DNA of 34,646 nucleotides, taken from an uncultured Ruminococcus sp. (GTDB taxonomy: Bacteria; Bacillota; Clostridia; Oscillospirales; Ruminococcaceae). The notes under the pieces are model-generated. The model was not told the DNA's origin. It saw only the letters and a program-made list of their open reading frames with translations, and ran no database searches. The stretch spans positions 1-34,646 of the forward strand of contig CAMWIR010000016.1 of the NCBI GenBank assembly GCA_947174365.1, read 5' to 3'. Both the position numbers and the translations under genes were made by a program. Positions 9,366 to 18,145 of this stretch are shown in pieces. Position 1 is the stretch's first letter; every line of letters starts with the position of its first letter.

Positions 9366-9785
9366 ATGTATATTTTAAAAGCCGAGGCAGCCTTTGATTC
9401 GGCGCATTTTTTAGCAGGGTATGAGGGCAAATGCAGGAATATCCACGGTCACAGGTGGAAAATAGAGGCGGAAATCGCCTCGGAAAAGCTTATATCAAGC
9501 GGCAAACTTCGGGGAATGGTCACGGATTTCGGCGATATAAAACGTGATCTTAAAGCCCTTGCGGACGAGTTTGACCATGCGCTGATATATGAAAAGGGCA
9601 CTTTGCGCGCTGCTACCGTCGCCGCACTGAAAGAGGAAAATTTTCATTTGATAGAAGTGGAATTCCGTCCCACTGCGGAGAATTTTGCGGAATATTTCCA
9701 TAACCGCCTTTCTCAAACAGGCTACACCGTCAACAGCGTGACAGTTTACGAGACCCCAAACAACAGCGCAACATTCATTGATTAA
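9366..9785 (+). CDS. queD: 6-carboxy-5,6,7,8-tetrahydropterin synthase QueD
   Basis: AAFDSAHFLAGYEGKCRNIHGHRWKIEAEI (PTPS/QueD Zn-binding motifs); PTAENFAEYFHNRL; VTVYETPNNSATF. RBS AAGGAG spacing favours ATG 9366 over 9360. Confidence 0.9.
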   Translation: MYILKAEAAFDSAHFLAGYEGKCRNIHGHRWKIEAEIASEKLISSGKLRGMVTDFGDIKRDLKALADEFDHALIYEKGTLRAATVAALKEENFHLIEVEFRPTAENFAEYFHNRLSQTGYTVNSVTVYETPNNSATFID

Positions 9786-9790
9786 TAAGG

Positions 9791-10459
9791 ATGATCCACG
9801 TGAATTTTAAAACAGCCGAAAAATTTATAAGCCTTAACGGAGAAGGGCCGCTGGCGGGACAGCCTGCGGTGTTTATACGCTTTGCAGGGTGCAACCTCCG
9901 CTGCGGCTACTGCGACACCGCATGGGCGCAGGAGTTTGACACAGGCGAGGATATGTCCCTTGAAGAGATAGTCCGCTATGTGCGGGAAAGCGGCGTGCGC
10001 AATGTGACCCTTACCGGGGGCGAGCCGCTGATGAGAGATAATATGGGCGAGCTTATTGCTGCGCTGCTGCGTATACCATGTCATGTGGAGATAGAGACCA
10101 ACGGCAGTATGGATATTTCGGATATTGCAAAAATGTCCCCCCGTCCTGCGTTTACCCTTGATTACAAGCTGCCCGGCAGCAGCATGGAGGGGGCTATGCT
10201 TACGTCAAATTATGAATATCTCCAAAAGGACGATGCCGTGAAATTCGTTGCGGGAAGCAAGGACGACCTGCTGCGGGCGGAGGAGATCATACATAAATAT
10301 AAACTGACCGAAAAATGCAGGGTGTATTTCAGCGTGGTTTTCGGACAGCTGGAGCTTCGGGAGGCGGCGGAATTTATCATAAGCCATAAAATAAACGGCG
10401 CTGCCTTACAGCTGCAAATGCATAAATACATATGGGACCCGAACAGGAGAGGAGTTTGA
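9791..10459 (+). CDS. queE: 7-carboxy-7-deazaguanine synthase QueE (radical SAM)
   Basis: [34 protein letters not shown] (CxxxCxxC), [19 protein letters not shown]. Confidence 0.9.
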   Translation: MIHVNFKTAEKFISLNGEGPLAGQPAVFIRFAGCNLRCGYCDTAWAQEFDTGEDMSLEEIVRYVRESGVRNVTLTGGEPLMRDNMGELIAALLRIPCHVEIETNGSMDISDIAKMSPRPAFTLDYKLPGSSMEGAMLTSNYEYLQKDDAVKFVAGSKDDLLRAEEIIHKYKLTEKCRVYFSVVFGQLELREAAEFIISHKINGAALQLQMHKYIWDPNRRGV

Positions 10460-10460
10460 A

Positions 10461-11045
10461 GTGAAAAAGGAAATAGACCAAGCTGCCATTGAGGCGCATA
10501 TCAGAGGCATTCTTGAGGCGCTGGGGGACGACCCCGACCGTGAGGGTCTGGGAGAGACCCCCGCAAGAGTTGCACGGATGTACAGTGAGGTTTTCGAGGG
10601 AATGCGCTACACAAATAAGGAGATCGCCGAAATGTTCGGCAAGACCTTTGAGGCGGAGTGGCAGGGCGAGGACTTTGTGCTGGTAAAGGACATAGAAGCC
10701 TTTTCCTACTGCGAGCACCATATGGCGCTGATGTATAACATGAAAATCTCCGTGGCGTATATCCCGGACGGCAAGGTGCTGGGGCTGTCGAAAATAGCAC
10801 GTATAGCGGATATGGCTTGCAGGCGGCTGCAATTGCAGGAGCGGATAGGAGCGGACATTGCCGAAATAATGGAGCTTGCTTCGGGCAGCGGCGATGTGGC
10901 AGTGATAATAAGGGCAAACCACAGCTGCATGACCGCAAGGGGCATAAAAAAGCCCTCCGCAGAGACCTCTACGGTAACTCTGCGGGGGCGGTTCAGGGAC
11001 GATACTGCGCTGCAAAACCGTCTTTTTATGCAGCTTGGGAGCTGA
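10461..11045 (+). CDS. folE: GTP cyclohydrolase I
   Basis: [80 protein letters not shown]. Confidence 0.93.
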   Translation: MKKEIDQAAIEAHIRGILEALGDDPDREGLGETPARVARMYSEVFEGMRYTNKEIAEMFGKTFEAEWQGEDFVLVKDIEAFSYCEHHMALMYNMKISVAYIPDGKVLGLSKIARIADMACRRLQLQERIGADIAEIMELASGSGDVAVIIRANHSCMTARGIKKPSAETSTVTLRGRFRDDTALQNRLFMQLGS

Positions 11046-11049
11046 CGAT

Positions 11050-11072
11050 GGGTAACTGCGGAGCAGTTACCC
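11050..11072. other. Perfect 10-bp stem hairpin after folE
   Basis: GGGTAACTGC-gga-GCAGTTACCC, between convergent folE and the DUF4358-like gene; no clear T-run. Confidence 0.6.
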
Positions 11073-11124
11073 TGCAATTGCCCCGCAACGGCTGACGGTC
11101 AACAACGGATGACCATTTTATGCG

Positions 11125-11835
11125 TCAGTCATTATCCCATACGCCGAAATCGGTAGCAGGAAAATTCGCATACAAATAATTTGTTATGGATTCCTCGGCT
11201 GCCTCGGCGTTCACTCCGATAATGAAATAAACATAATTACCGCAGCGGTTCACTATAGAAGCGTCTGCAAGTTCCTTGTCGGCGGGATACCATGCGTCGG
11301 TCTCGATAGCCTTTCTTTGGCGGTCGTTCAGGGTCTCCCAGGCGGTTTTTTCGTCAAGGTCGCCGTCTCCTGCCTTGATTATGATGATCTCGCTCATCTG
11401 TGCGCTCATGGGGCACTGCATAACTATAAGCTGCTCAAAGCATTCGCTTGCGGGGTCGATAAGGAAATAATCCTTTAAGATCATTTCATCGGTGACCTCC
11501 GCCATTACGGGCCACTCGCTTTCCGCAAGCACTGCGTCGATTATGGGCATAAGCGGATTTGCGGCTTCTTCTTCGGTATCGCCGTTTTCGCCTGTGACCT
11601 CTGCCTCGCCGCTGTTATCGGGAACGCCATTGGGGAAAAGCTCGTCAATGTCTATTTCCTCTTCATCGTCGATAAGGTCGCCCTCGGTATCGGCAGGCTC
11701 TTCGGGTGTTTCCTCCCCTGCGGTGATAAGAGATGAAGTCTCCTCGGGAATACTGTCCGATTCATTTCCGCATGCAGTAAGAGCCGCAACGGTCAAGATT
11801 GCCATTATTACAGAAAATATCTTTAATTTATTCAT
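11125..11835 (-). CDS. Lipoprotein with DUF4358-like domain
   Basis: MNKLKIFSVIMAILTVAALTACGN lipobox, acidic linker, then SEWPVMAEVTDEMILKDYFLIDP...AQMSEIIIIKAGDGDL. Confidence 0.65.
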   Translation of the reverse strand: MNKLKIFSVIMAILTVAALTACGNESDSIPEETSSLITAGEETPEEPADTEGDLIDDEEEIDIDELFPNGVPDNSGEAEVTGENGDTEEEAANPLMPIIDAVLAESEWPVMAEVTDEMILKDYFLIDPASECFEQLIVMQCPMSAQMSEIIIIKAGDGDLDEKTAWETLNDRQRKAIETDAWYPADKELADASIVNRCGNYVYFIIGVNAEAAEESITNYLYANFPATDFGVWDND

Positions 11836-12223
11836 AATAATTTTACTTCCTTTCTTTCGGAACGGTCGCAATATGTTTCGCACTGATAATTATATCATAA
11901 AAAAATAAAAAATCAATAGCTGCCGTTAAAAATTCATTGTTATGTCACAGTTTCAACATAATTGGAGTGCATATATGCCCATTTGTTGGAATGTGTGCAA
12001 AATTTTTGAATTTATGGGATACGTTGGCTTTTATGTGCAGCAATTTTTTGGAATGATTTACTAAAAAAGCGCTGTAAAATGCATTTAATAATTAGTGCAT
12101 TCTGACATAAATTCGTCACCGGTAACAGGACAATTTGGTGAAATTTACCGATTGATATAAACTATGAAAATATGTTATCATAAAATAAGACAGAAATTTA
12201 CGGAAAAGCCAAAAAAACGCAAA

Positions 12224-12277
12224 GCTCCGAATTATCTATATACTTTATACTTCGAGTCGGAGCGGCGGCACGCCGCC
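12224..12277 (+). other. Two adjacent hairpins in the 5' leader of the 12304 gene
   Basis: GCTCCGA (12224-12230) / TCGGAGC (12257-12263), followed directly by GGCGG-cacg-CCGCC (12264-12277). Confidence 0.5.
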
Positions 12278-12303
12278 ATGTTGTCAAGCCGGGAGGGCTG
12301 AAA

Positions 12304-13401
12304 ATGAACAGTCGCAGAAGAAAAAAATACCGTGCAGATGAAAGCTACCGCCGCAAGGTGCGGCAGGGGCGGTTTTATCTGCTGCTTATAGCGCTGCTGG
12401 GGGGCGGCTGCATATGGCTGACAGTATCGGCGCTGTCCCAGATAGAGACGGTGACGGAGCTTACTGTGGACGCTTCGGGCTACAAGGTCTTAGCGGCGCT
12501 GCCCTCGGAAAGCGAGCTTGCCGAGGAACGGCGTGCGGAGGAGATAAAGGAAGAAAACGAGATCTTCACGCAAAAGGACTCCTACCCCATTGACATGATA
12601 ATCCAGACTCCCTACTGCGTAATGTACGACGTGCAGGCAAGAGAGGTACTGTACTCGAAAAATGCCGAAGAAAAGGCATTTCCCGCAAGTACCACGAAGA
12701 TCCTCACGGCGGCGCTGATGATGGAATATGCGAGCGAGGACACTATCTTCGAGGCGGGAGATGAACAGGCGCTTGTTAATCCCGGATCGAGCCTTGCCTA
12801 TGTAAATGCAGGGCAAAGCAAACTTGACAGGGATATGATGCTTGACGCCATAATGCTACCCTCGGGCAATGACGCCGCCTACTGCGCTGCTGCGGAGGTG
12901 GGCAGGATAATTGCGGAGAATGAAAATTTACCCGCCGAGGAAGCAGTGAATGTGTTCATCAACAAGATGAACGAGAAAGCGGCGGAGATAGGCTGCAAAA
13001 ACAGCAACTTCACCTGCCCGGACGGCTTCCACAACGACAACCATTACACCACTGCCATGGATCTGCTGCGGATAACGCTGCATTCGCAGAAATTCCCCGA
13101 AATAGCCGCCTCGGGAAAGAAGTCCTACAGGGAGCTTACATACCTTTCGGGGGAGAATGTTTTCTGGAATAATTCCAACAAGATGATACAGCCCGACAGC
13201 GAATATTTCTACACCTATGCCACAGGGCTTAAAACGGGCATGACGGATATGTCGGGCTTCTGCGTGGTGGCAACGGCGGAGCGTTTCGGACATCAGCTGA
13301 TACTTGTGTGCCTGGGCAGCGAAAGCTCGGCTATAAGATGGAATGATACCATTGCGCTGCTGGACGCGGGGTTTGTGTATATTAAGAATAATGATAACTG
13401 A
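12304..13401 (+). CDS. D-alanyl-D-alanine carboxypeptidase (canonical motifs, N-terminal membrane anchor)
   Basis: STTK, SGNDAA and GLKTGMTDMSGF motifs; single N-terminal hydrophobic segment. Confidence 0.9.
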   Translation: MNSRRRKKYRADESYRRKVRQGRFYLLLIALLGGGCIWLTVSALSQIETVTELTVDASGYKVLAALPSESELAEERRAEEIKEENEIFTQKDSYPIDMIIQTPYCVMYDVQAREVLYSKNAEEKAFPASTTKILTAALMMEYASEDTIFEAGDEQALVNPGSSLAYVNAGQSKLDRDMMLDAIMLPSGNDAAYCAAAEVGRIIAENENLPAEEAVNVFINKMNEKAAEIGCKNSNFTCPDGFHNDNHYTTAMDLLRITLHSQKFPEIAASGKKSYRELTYLSGENVFWNNSNKMIQPDSEYFYTYATGLKTGMTDMSGFCVVATAERFGHQLILVCLGSESSAIRWNDTIALLDAGFVYIKNNDN

Positions 13402-13562
13402 CAGGCAACAGTGCCCCATGGGAACGAAAAAATGCGGCAAAATTAAACAAAAAACTGCCGTCAAAATCACAAGTCACAACCAGGGAAATGTCAAAAAAAT
13501 TTGTAAAAAATACCCCGTGACAAATTACCGAAAATATGGTAAAATAAATAATGTCGAACAGC

Positions 13563-13608
13563 AAATAAGGCGTAGAATCACGACAGATTTTACGCCTTAT
13601 TTTTTTGT
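13563..13608 (+). terminator. Rho-independent terminator
   Basis: AAATAAGGCGTAGAA / TTTTACGCCTTATTT 15-bp stem (one G-U), followed by a T-run. Confidence 0.85.
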
Positions 13609-13669
13609 TCTGACGTAGTTTTCAGGCAGCTTTTTCTCCGATAAAGACTCCGCCAGTTTTATATAAAAA

Positions 13670-13703
13670 GGAAATGCCGTCAATTTCAAAAGCAGGCATT
13701 TCC
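13670..13703 (+). other. Inverted repeat just upstream of the MATE-fusion RBS
   Basis: GGAAATGCC (13670-13678) / GGCATTTCC (13695-13703), 9-bp perfect arms. Confidence 0.55.
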
Positions 13704-13723
13704 GTAATTCCGGGAGGTATTTT

Positions 13724-15724
13724 ATGTCACAGGAAAACAGTAATTTTCTGGGCACGGAGAAAATCTCAAAGCTTATGGTAAAATTCTCCGTCCCCTGCGT
13801 GCTTTCCCTTTTGGTGAGTGCGCTTTACAACATTGTGGATCAGATATTCATAGGCAACAGCGAGCTTTCCGCTTTGGGAAACGCTGCAACGGGAGTGGTG
13901 TTCCCCATATTCATTATTGCGCAGGCCTTTGCATGGTGCGTGGGAGACGGCTGCGCTGCATACCTTAACATCTGCCAGGGGCGGAGCGATTCGGAAAACG
14001 CACACAAGGCCATAGGCACGGGAATTACAGTGACCTTTATTTGCAGCCTTATCCTTATGGCAATTTTCTATCCCTTTAAGACGGATATACTCACCCTTTT
14101 CGGGGCTTCCGAAAACAGCATAGGCTATGCGGTGGAATACTTTAATCTGATACTGGCGTTCTTCCCTCTTTATATGCTTTCAAATATGATGAACGCCGTT
14201 ATCCGTGCCGACGGCACGCCTGCATGGTCAATGGCTTCCATGCTGGCGGGGGCGCTGGTGAACATCATACTCGACCCCGTGTTCATTTTCGGGACAAAAT
14301 GGGGAATGTTCGGGGCTGCCCTCGCGACCGTTATCGGGCAGACGGTTTCCTTTGTTATCTCGCTTGTCTACTTTTTCAGAACAAAGACATTCAGGCTGTC
14401 CGCAAAAAGCCTTATCCCGAATTTCAGGGTATTTTCGGGGGCTTTGCAGCTGGGAGCGTCCTCATTCATTACACAGATGACTATTGTTATAATTTCACTT
14501 GTGTGCAACATTATGCTGGCTAAATACGGCGCTGTATCCAAATACGGCGTGGATATTCCCATTGCCATAATCGGAATTGAAAGCAAGGTTTTTACGGTGG
14601 TGATAAACCTTGTGGTGGGGATAGTCCTCGGCTGCCAGCCCATTATCAGCTACAATATGGGCGCAAGGCGGTTTGACAGGGTAAAGGAATTATATCGGAA
14701 GATACTCGCAAGCACGGTCATAATAGGTCTTGTTTCCACTCTTATTTTCGAGATTACTCCCGGGACTGTGGTGGGAATGTTCGGCACGCCCACAAATATC
14801 CCCAATCCAGAGGATTACTGGGAATTCGGTGCGCTTACTTTCAGAATTTTCCTCAGCCTTGTTACATTCACCTGCACAGTTAAAATGACCTCCATTTTCT
14901 TCCAGGCGGTGGGAAAGCCCCTGCGGGCGGTCATTGCCTCAATGATAAGGGATATTATCTGCTTTATCCCGCTGATAATCATTCTGCCGTCATTTTTCGG
15001 GATAAGGGGAATTTTGTTTGCAGCCCCCTGTGCCGACCTTATTGCAATGACAGTGGCGGCGGCGCTTACGGTAACGTTTATGAAAACTCTTAAAGAATCG
15101 CCCGCAAAGGCGGAGGAAGCGGTCACCCTCAAGCCCTCGACAAAGGGTGTTATCATCACCATTGCAAGAGAACACGGTTCATCGGGCAAGCAGATAGGAA
15201 AGCTGGTTGCCGAGAGGCTGGGCATACCCTTTTACTATAAGGAAATGACTGCTCTTGCCGCAAAGGAAAGCGGACTTGACAGGGAGTTCATTTCCGATAT
15301 AAACCGCAGCTCCCCCGATCATTTCCACAGCCTTTATTTAAGCACGGACGTGGTGCAGCAGGCGGTGACGGCGCAGGATAAGATCATACGCAAGATAGCC
15401 GACAACGGCAGCTGCGTGATAGTTGGCAGAGCCGCCGATTATGTGCTTAGGGGGTATGAGGACGTGGTGCGCATATTCGTATATGCAAACGACGACTACA
15501 AAGCAAAGCGCATTATGGAAATTTACGGCGACGACCCGCAGAAGGCAAAGGAAAATATCCGCCGCTCCGACGAGGCAAGAGCCTCCTATTACAAAAATAT
15601 CTCGGGTCAGAGCTGGGGCAGCCGCCACAATTACGAGCTGCTGATAGACGGCTCTGTGGGAGTGGACGCCAGCGTGAACATTGTCTGCGACTATGTTGCG
15701 GGAAAGGCGAGAAGCGGTAAATAA
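13724..15724 (+). CDS. MATE family efflux transporter fused to C-terminal cytidylate-kinase-like domain
   Basis: 666 aa. N-terminal MATE: KLMVKFSVPCVLSLLVSALYNIVDQIFIGN. From about residue 475: GVIITIAREHGSSGKQIGKLVAERLGIPFYYKEM...VIVGRAADYVLR, as in Cytidylate_kin2-type proteins. Continuous frame. Confidence 0.88.
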   Translation: MSQENSNFLGTEKISKLMVKFSVPCVLSLLVSALYNIVDQIFIGNSELSALGNAATGVVFPIFIIAQAFAWCVGDGCAAYLNICQGRSDSENAHKAIGTGITVTFICSLILMAIFYPFKTDILTLFGASENSIGYAVEYFNLILAFFPLYMLSNMMNAVIRADGTPAWSMASMLAGALVNIILDPVFIFGTKWGMFGAALATVIGQTVSFVISLVYFFRTKTFRLSAKSLIPNFRVFSGALQLGASSFITQMTIVIISLVCNIMLAKYGAVSKYGVDIPIAIIGIESKVFTVVINLVVGIVLGCQPIISYNMGARRFDRVKELYRKILASTVIIGLVSTLIFEITPGTVVGMFGTPTNIPNPEDYWEFGALTFRIFLSLVTFTCTVKMTSIFFQAVGKPLRAVIASMIRDIICFIPLIIILPSFFGIRGILFAAPCADLIAMTVAAALTVTFMKTLKESPAKAEEAVTLKPSTKGVIITIAREHGSSGKQIGKLVAERLGIPFYYKEMTALAAKESGLDREFISDINRSSPDHFHSLYLSTDVVQQAVTAQDKIIRKIADNGSCVIVGRAADYVLRGYEDVVRIFVYANDDYKAKRIMEIYGDDPQKAKENIRRSDEARASYYKNISGQSWGSRHNYELLIDGSVGVDASVNIVCDYVAGKARSGK

Positions 15725-15769
15725 AGATTTGCGGCAGACAGTTTGCAGGCGGCAGCAGGCAGTAAACAG

Positions 15770-15810
15770 CCCGTCGGGGAATCCTTCGGATATCCCCAGC
15801 GGGATTTTTT
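15770..15810 (+). terminator. Rho-independent terminator after the MATE fusion gene
   Basis: CCCGTCGGGGAATCC-ttc-GGATATCCCCAGCGGG followed by ATTTTTT. Confidence 0.75.
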
Positions 15811-16126
15811 ATTTCCCGAATTTTTCCGTAATTTTCAAAAGCAGCTCAATATCATCATCGGAAAGTGCACCGACAGCATCAAGAAGCTTTTGCACAAGTG
15901 CGGGATTTTTCCTGCCGCTGTCAAAAAAATCCCTCGGCGTGATCTCAAAATAATCGCAAATGGCGATAAATTCATTCATTGACGGCAGCGCCCTGCCCGA
16001 TGTAATGCCTTGGATATAGCTTTTGCTGTGCCCCAGATCAAGACTCATCTGATATTCCGAAACGTTCTTGGCTATCCTCAGATCTGTAATCCTGTTTCTG
16101 ATAAATCCTGCATAATCCGATTCCAT
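15809..16126 (-). CDS. XRE-family helix-turn-helix regulator
   Basis: RITDLRIAKNVSEYQMSLDLGHSKSYIQGITSGRALPSMNEFIAICDYFEITPRDFFD; start at MESDYAGF (MRRYI at 16141 is an alternative). Confidence 0.82.
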   Translation of the reverse strand: MESDYAGFIRNRITDLRIAKNVSEYQMSLDLGHSKSYIQGITSGRALPSMNEFIAICDYFEITPRDFFDSGRKNPALVQKLLDAVGALSDDDIELLLKITEKFGK

Positions 16127-16300
16127 AATATACCTCCGCAATTATTGATAATATTATTGTATTACAAATTTAAAAAGTATATTACATATTATTTTATGAA
16201 TTTTAATTTAATTATACCGATATAATGAGTTATAATTAAATTAAGAGAAATAAAACGTTTTCTCGTCTGTGGGATGATTTTTATTTTATCGGGAAAGGAT

Positions 16301-16618
16301 ATGAATTTAATAAGATATTATTTTAAAAAAATTGCCGTAATTTTTGTATGCGTTATGCTGTTTTTGGCTTTTACGGGCTGCAACAGAAAAACCGAAAGTG
16401 TTTCCGACGTAAAAATCGTGGATATTACAACAACTTCCGAAACAGAAACATCAGCCCCCGAAATAACCTATATCATAAACAAAAATACCAAAAAATTTCA
16501 TGACCCCGACTGTCCAAGCGTATATCAGATATATGAAAAAAACAAAAGCGAATACACCGGCGACAGGGACAGTCTTATTTCAAAAGGATACAAACCATGC
16601 AAAAAATGTGAACCGTAA
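16301..16618 (+). CDS. Small lipoprotein with C-terminal Ada-type Zn-binding-like motif
   Basis: MNLIRYYFKKIAVIFVCVMLFLAFTGC lipobox; YIINKNTKKFHDPDCPSVYQIYEKNK...SKGYKPCKKCEP resembles the Ada-like four-Cys/His domain. Confidence 0.72.
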   Translation: MNLIRYYFKKIAVIFVCVMLFLAFTGCNRKTESVSDVKIVDITTTSETETSAPEITYIINKNTKKFHDPDCPSVYQIYEKNKSEYTGDRDSLISKGYKPCKKCEP

Positions 16619-16651
16619 AAATTATGAAAATCCCACGTATCTTTTGCCCCG

Positions 16652-16675
16652 AGGGATTTTTCCGCAAAAATCCCT
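16652..16675. other. Perfect 10-bp stem hairpin
   Basis: AGGGATTTTT-ccgc-AAAAATCCCT downstream of the small lipoprotein gene. Confidence 0.6.
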
Positions 16676-16833
16676 AAAAATAAGGTTGTAAAAGTATTGT
16701 ACGAAAAAAATTTACAAATTAAAATTTCTCACGAATTTAATATGTCAAATTAACAAAACAGGTCAAAAAGCCCTGTACACAGCCTTTTTTGACCATTGCA
16801 ATAAAATCTTGGGGCAATTTGCCCAAAAAATAA

Positions 16834-16860
16834 TTAGCACTCAAAGCAAATATTTGCTAA
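16834..16860. promoter_or_regulatory. Degenerate second CIRCE-like element
   Basis: TTAGCACTC-N9-ATTTGCTAA: left half perfect, spacing exactly 9, right half 6/9 match to GAGTGCTAA. Confidence 0.55.
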
Positions 16861-16878
16861 AAAATTTTGAAAAACCCC

Positions 16879-16906
16879 TTGACAAGTTGCAAAAAAGGTG
16901 TATAAT
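16879..16906 (+). promoter_or_regulatory. Sigma-A-type promoter of heat-shock operon
   Basis: TTGACA (16879-16884), 16-bp spacer, TATAAT (16901-16906). Confidence 0.85.
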
Positions 16907-16910
16907 ATAA

Positions 16911-16937
16911 TTAGCACTCAATGAGAATGAGTGCTAA
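16911..16937. promoter_or_regulatory. CIRCE element (HrcA operator)
   Basis: TTAGCACTC-AATGAGAAT-GAGTGCTAA, exact consensus with N9 spacer. Confidence 0.97.
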
Positions 16938-17075
16938 CAGAGTAAGTACAAAAGTGCTAATGAGCCGAAATAAAAAGCTGCAACGTAAAGGCACAGCGCA
17001 GATGATCCCCGCAGAAAAAGCGGAAGAAACCGCAACAGCATTATCCCGAAAGCCAAAAGGAAAGGAGCGACAGGC

Positions 17076-18128
17076 TTGCTGGACGACAGGAAACTGAAAA
17101 TTCTTGCCGCTGTTGTCAGCGAATATATAGTCACGGGCGAGCCTGTAGGCTCAAAGGCTATAGCGGCAATGCCCGATATAAAGGTATCCTCGGCGACCAT
17201 ACGCAACGATATGGCGCTTCTGGAGCAGCTGGGATATTTGGAGCAGCCTCACACCTCGGCAGGACGTGTGCCCACTTACAGCGGCTATAAGCTTTACATT
17301 GAACAGCTTATGCCGAGGGTAACGCTGACGGAGGAGGAAAAGCTGCTGCTGGACACGGCTGTGGAATCGGGCGGCAGCGGTGAAGCGGTCATAGAAAACG
17401 CCGCAAAGGCGCTGGCGGATATTACCCACTGCGCAGCGGTGGTGTCCGACTTTTCCCCGCAGTTTTCGGTGATAACAAAGGTAGAGGCGATCCCCACGGG
17501 AAAGCGGATGTATGTTCTGCTGATGATAACCTCGTCGGGGAATATCCGCAACAAGGTGTGCAGGCTGGAATTTGACCTTTCGGGAGAGCAGCTTCACTTT
17601 TTCACCGAGTACATGACAAGCAATCTCAGCGGAATGAGTGTGGAGAGCCTTTCGGAAGAGACCATTGAAAAGCTGGCGGCTGCCATGGGGGCGTACACGG
17701 TCACCCTCACTCCACTGCTCAACGGCGTTACCGAGCTTGCGAGGAGCTTTAAAAAGAGCGATGTTCACGTAAGCGGCGAGCGGAATCTCATTACCCGGAA
17801 TGACATTGACGCAGGAGATATTGCGAAGTTTCTGGAAGAACAGCAGGAATTTGCAAGGCTGCTTGACGACAGCTTCAGCGGTCTCAGGGTTCTTTTCGGA
17901 GAGGATGACAGCCTTGTTATCAGCAACTCCAGTCTTATTGTTTCGCCCTTTAAAAAGGGCGGCAAAACAGCGGGGAGTCTGAGCGTTATAGGCCCTGTGC
18001 GGTTGGACTATGCAAAGATAATCCCGTATATCGAATATTTAACAGGCAAGATCAGTGCGGTGTTGAGCGGAGATGAAGATGAACCTCCCCCATATCTCCC
18101 GCCGCAGATTGAAGATAAAAGCAATTAA
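17076..18128 (+). CDS. hrcA: Heat-inducible transcription repressor HrcA (TTG start)
   Basis: LDDRKLKILAAVVSEYIVTGEPVGSKAIA...SSATIRNDMALLEQLGYLEQPHTSAGRVPTYSGYKLYI; RBS AAAGGAG upstream. Confidence 0.96.
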   Translation: MLDDRKLKILAAVVSEYIVTGEPVGSKAIAAMPDIKVSSATIRNDMALLEQLGYLEQPHTSAGRVPTYSGYKLYIEQLMPRVTLTEEEKLLLDTAVESGGSGEAVIENAAKALADITHCAAVVSDFSPQFSVITKVEAIPTGKRMYVLLMITSSGNIRNKVCRLEFDLSGEQLHFFTEYMTSNLSGMSVESLSEETIEKLAAAMGAYTVTLTPLLNGVTELARSFKKSDVHVSGERNLITRNDIDAGDIAKFLEEQQEFARLLDDSFSGLRVLFGEDDSLVISNSSLIVSPFKKGGKTAGSLSVIGPVRLDYAKIIPYIEYLTGKISAVLSGDEDEPPPYLPPQIEDKSN

Positions 18129-18145
18129 AAGGAGGCAGTAAAACA

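Noticed and set aside
12200-12265. Possible c-di-GMP-I (GEMM) riboswitch
   Set aside because: Only a short ACGCAAAGC match; the GGCAAACC hairpin and GGCCUAA-like second half are missing, so it is not called.
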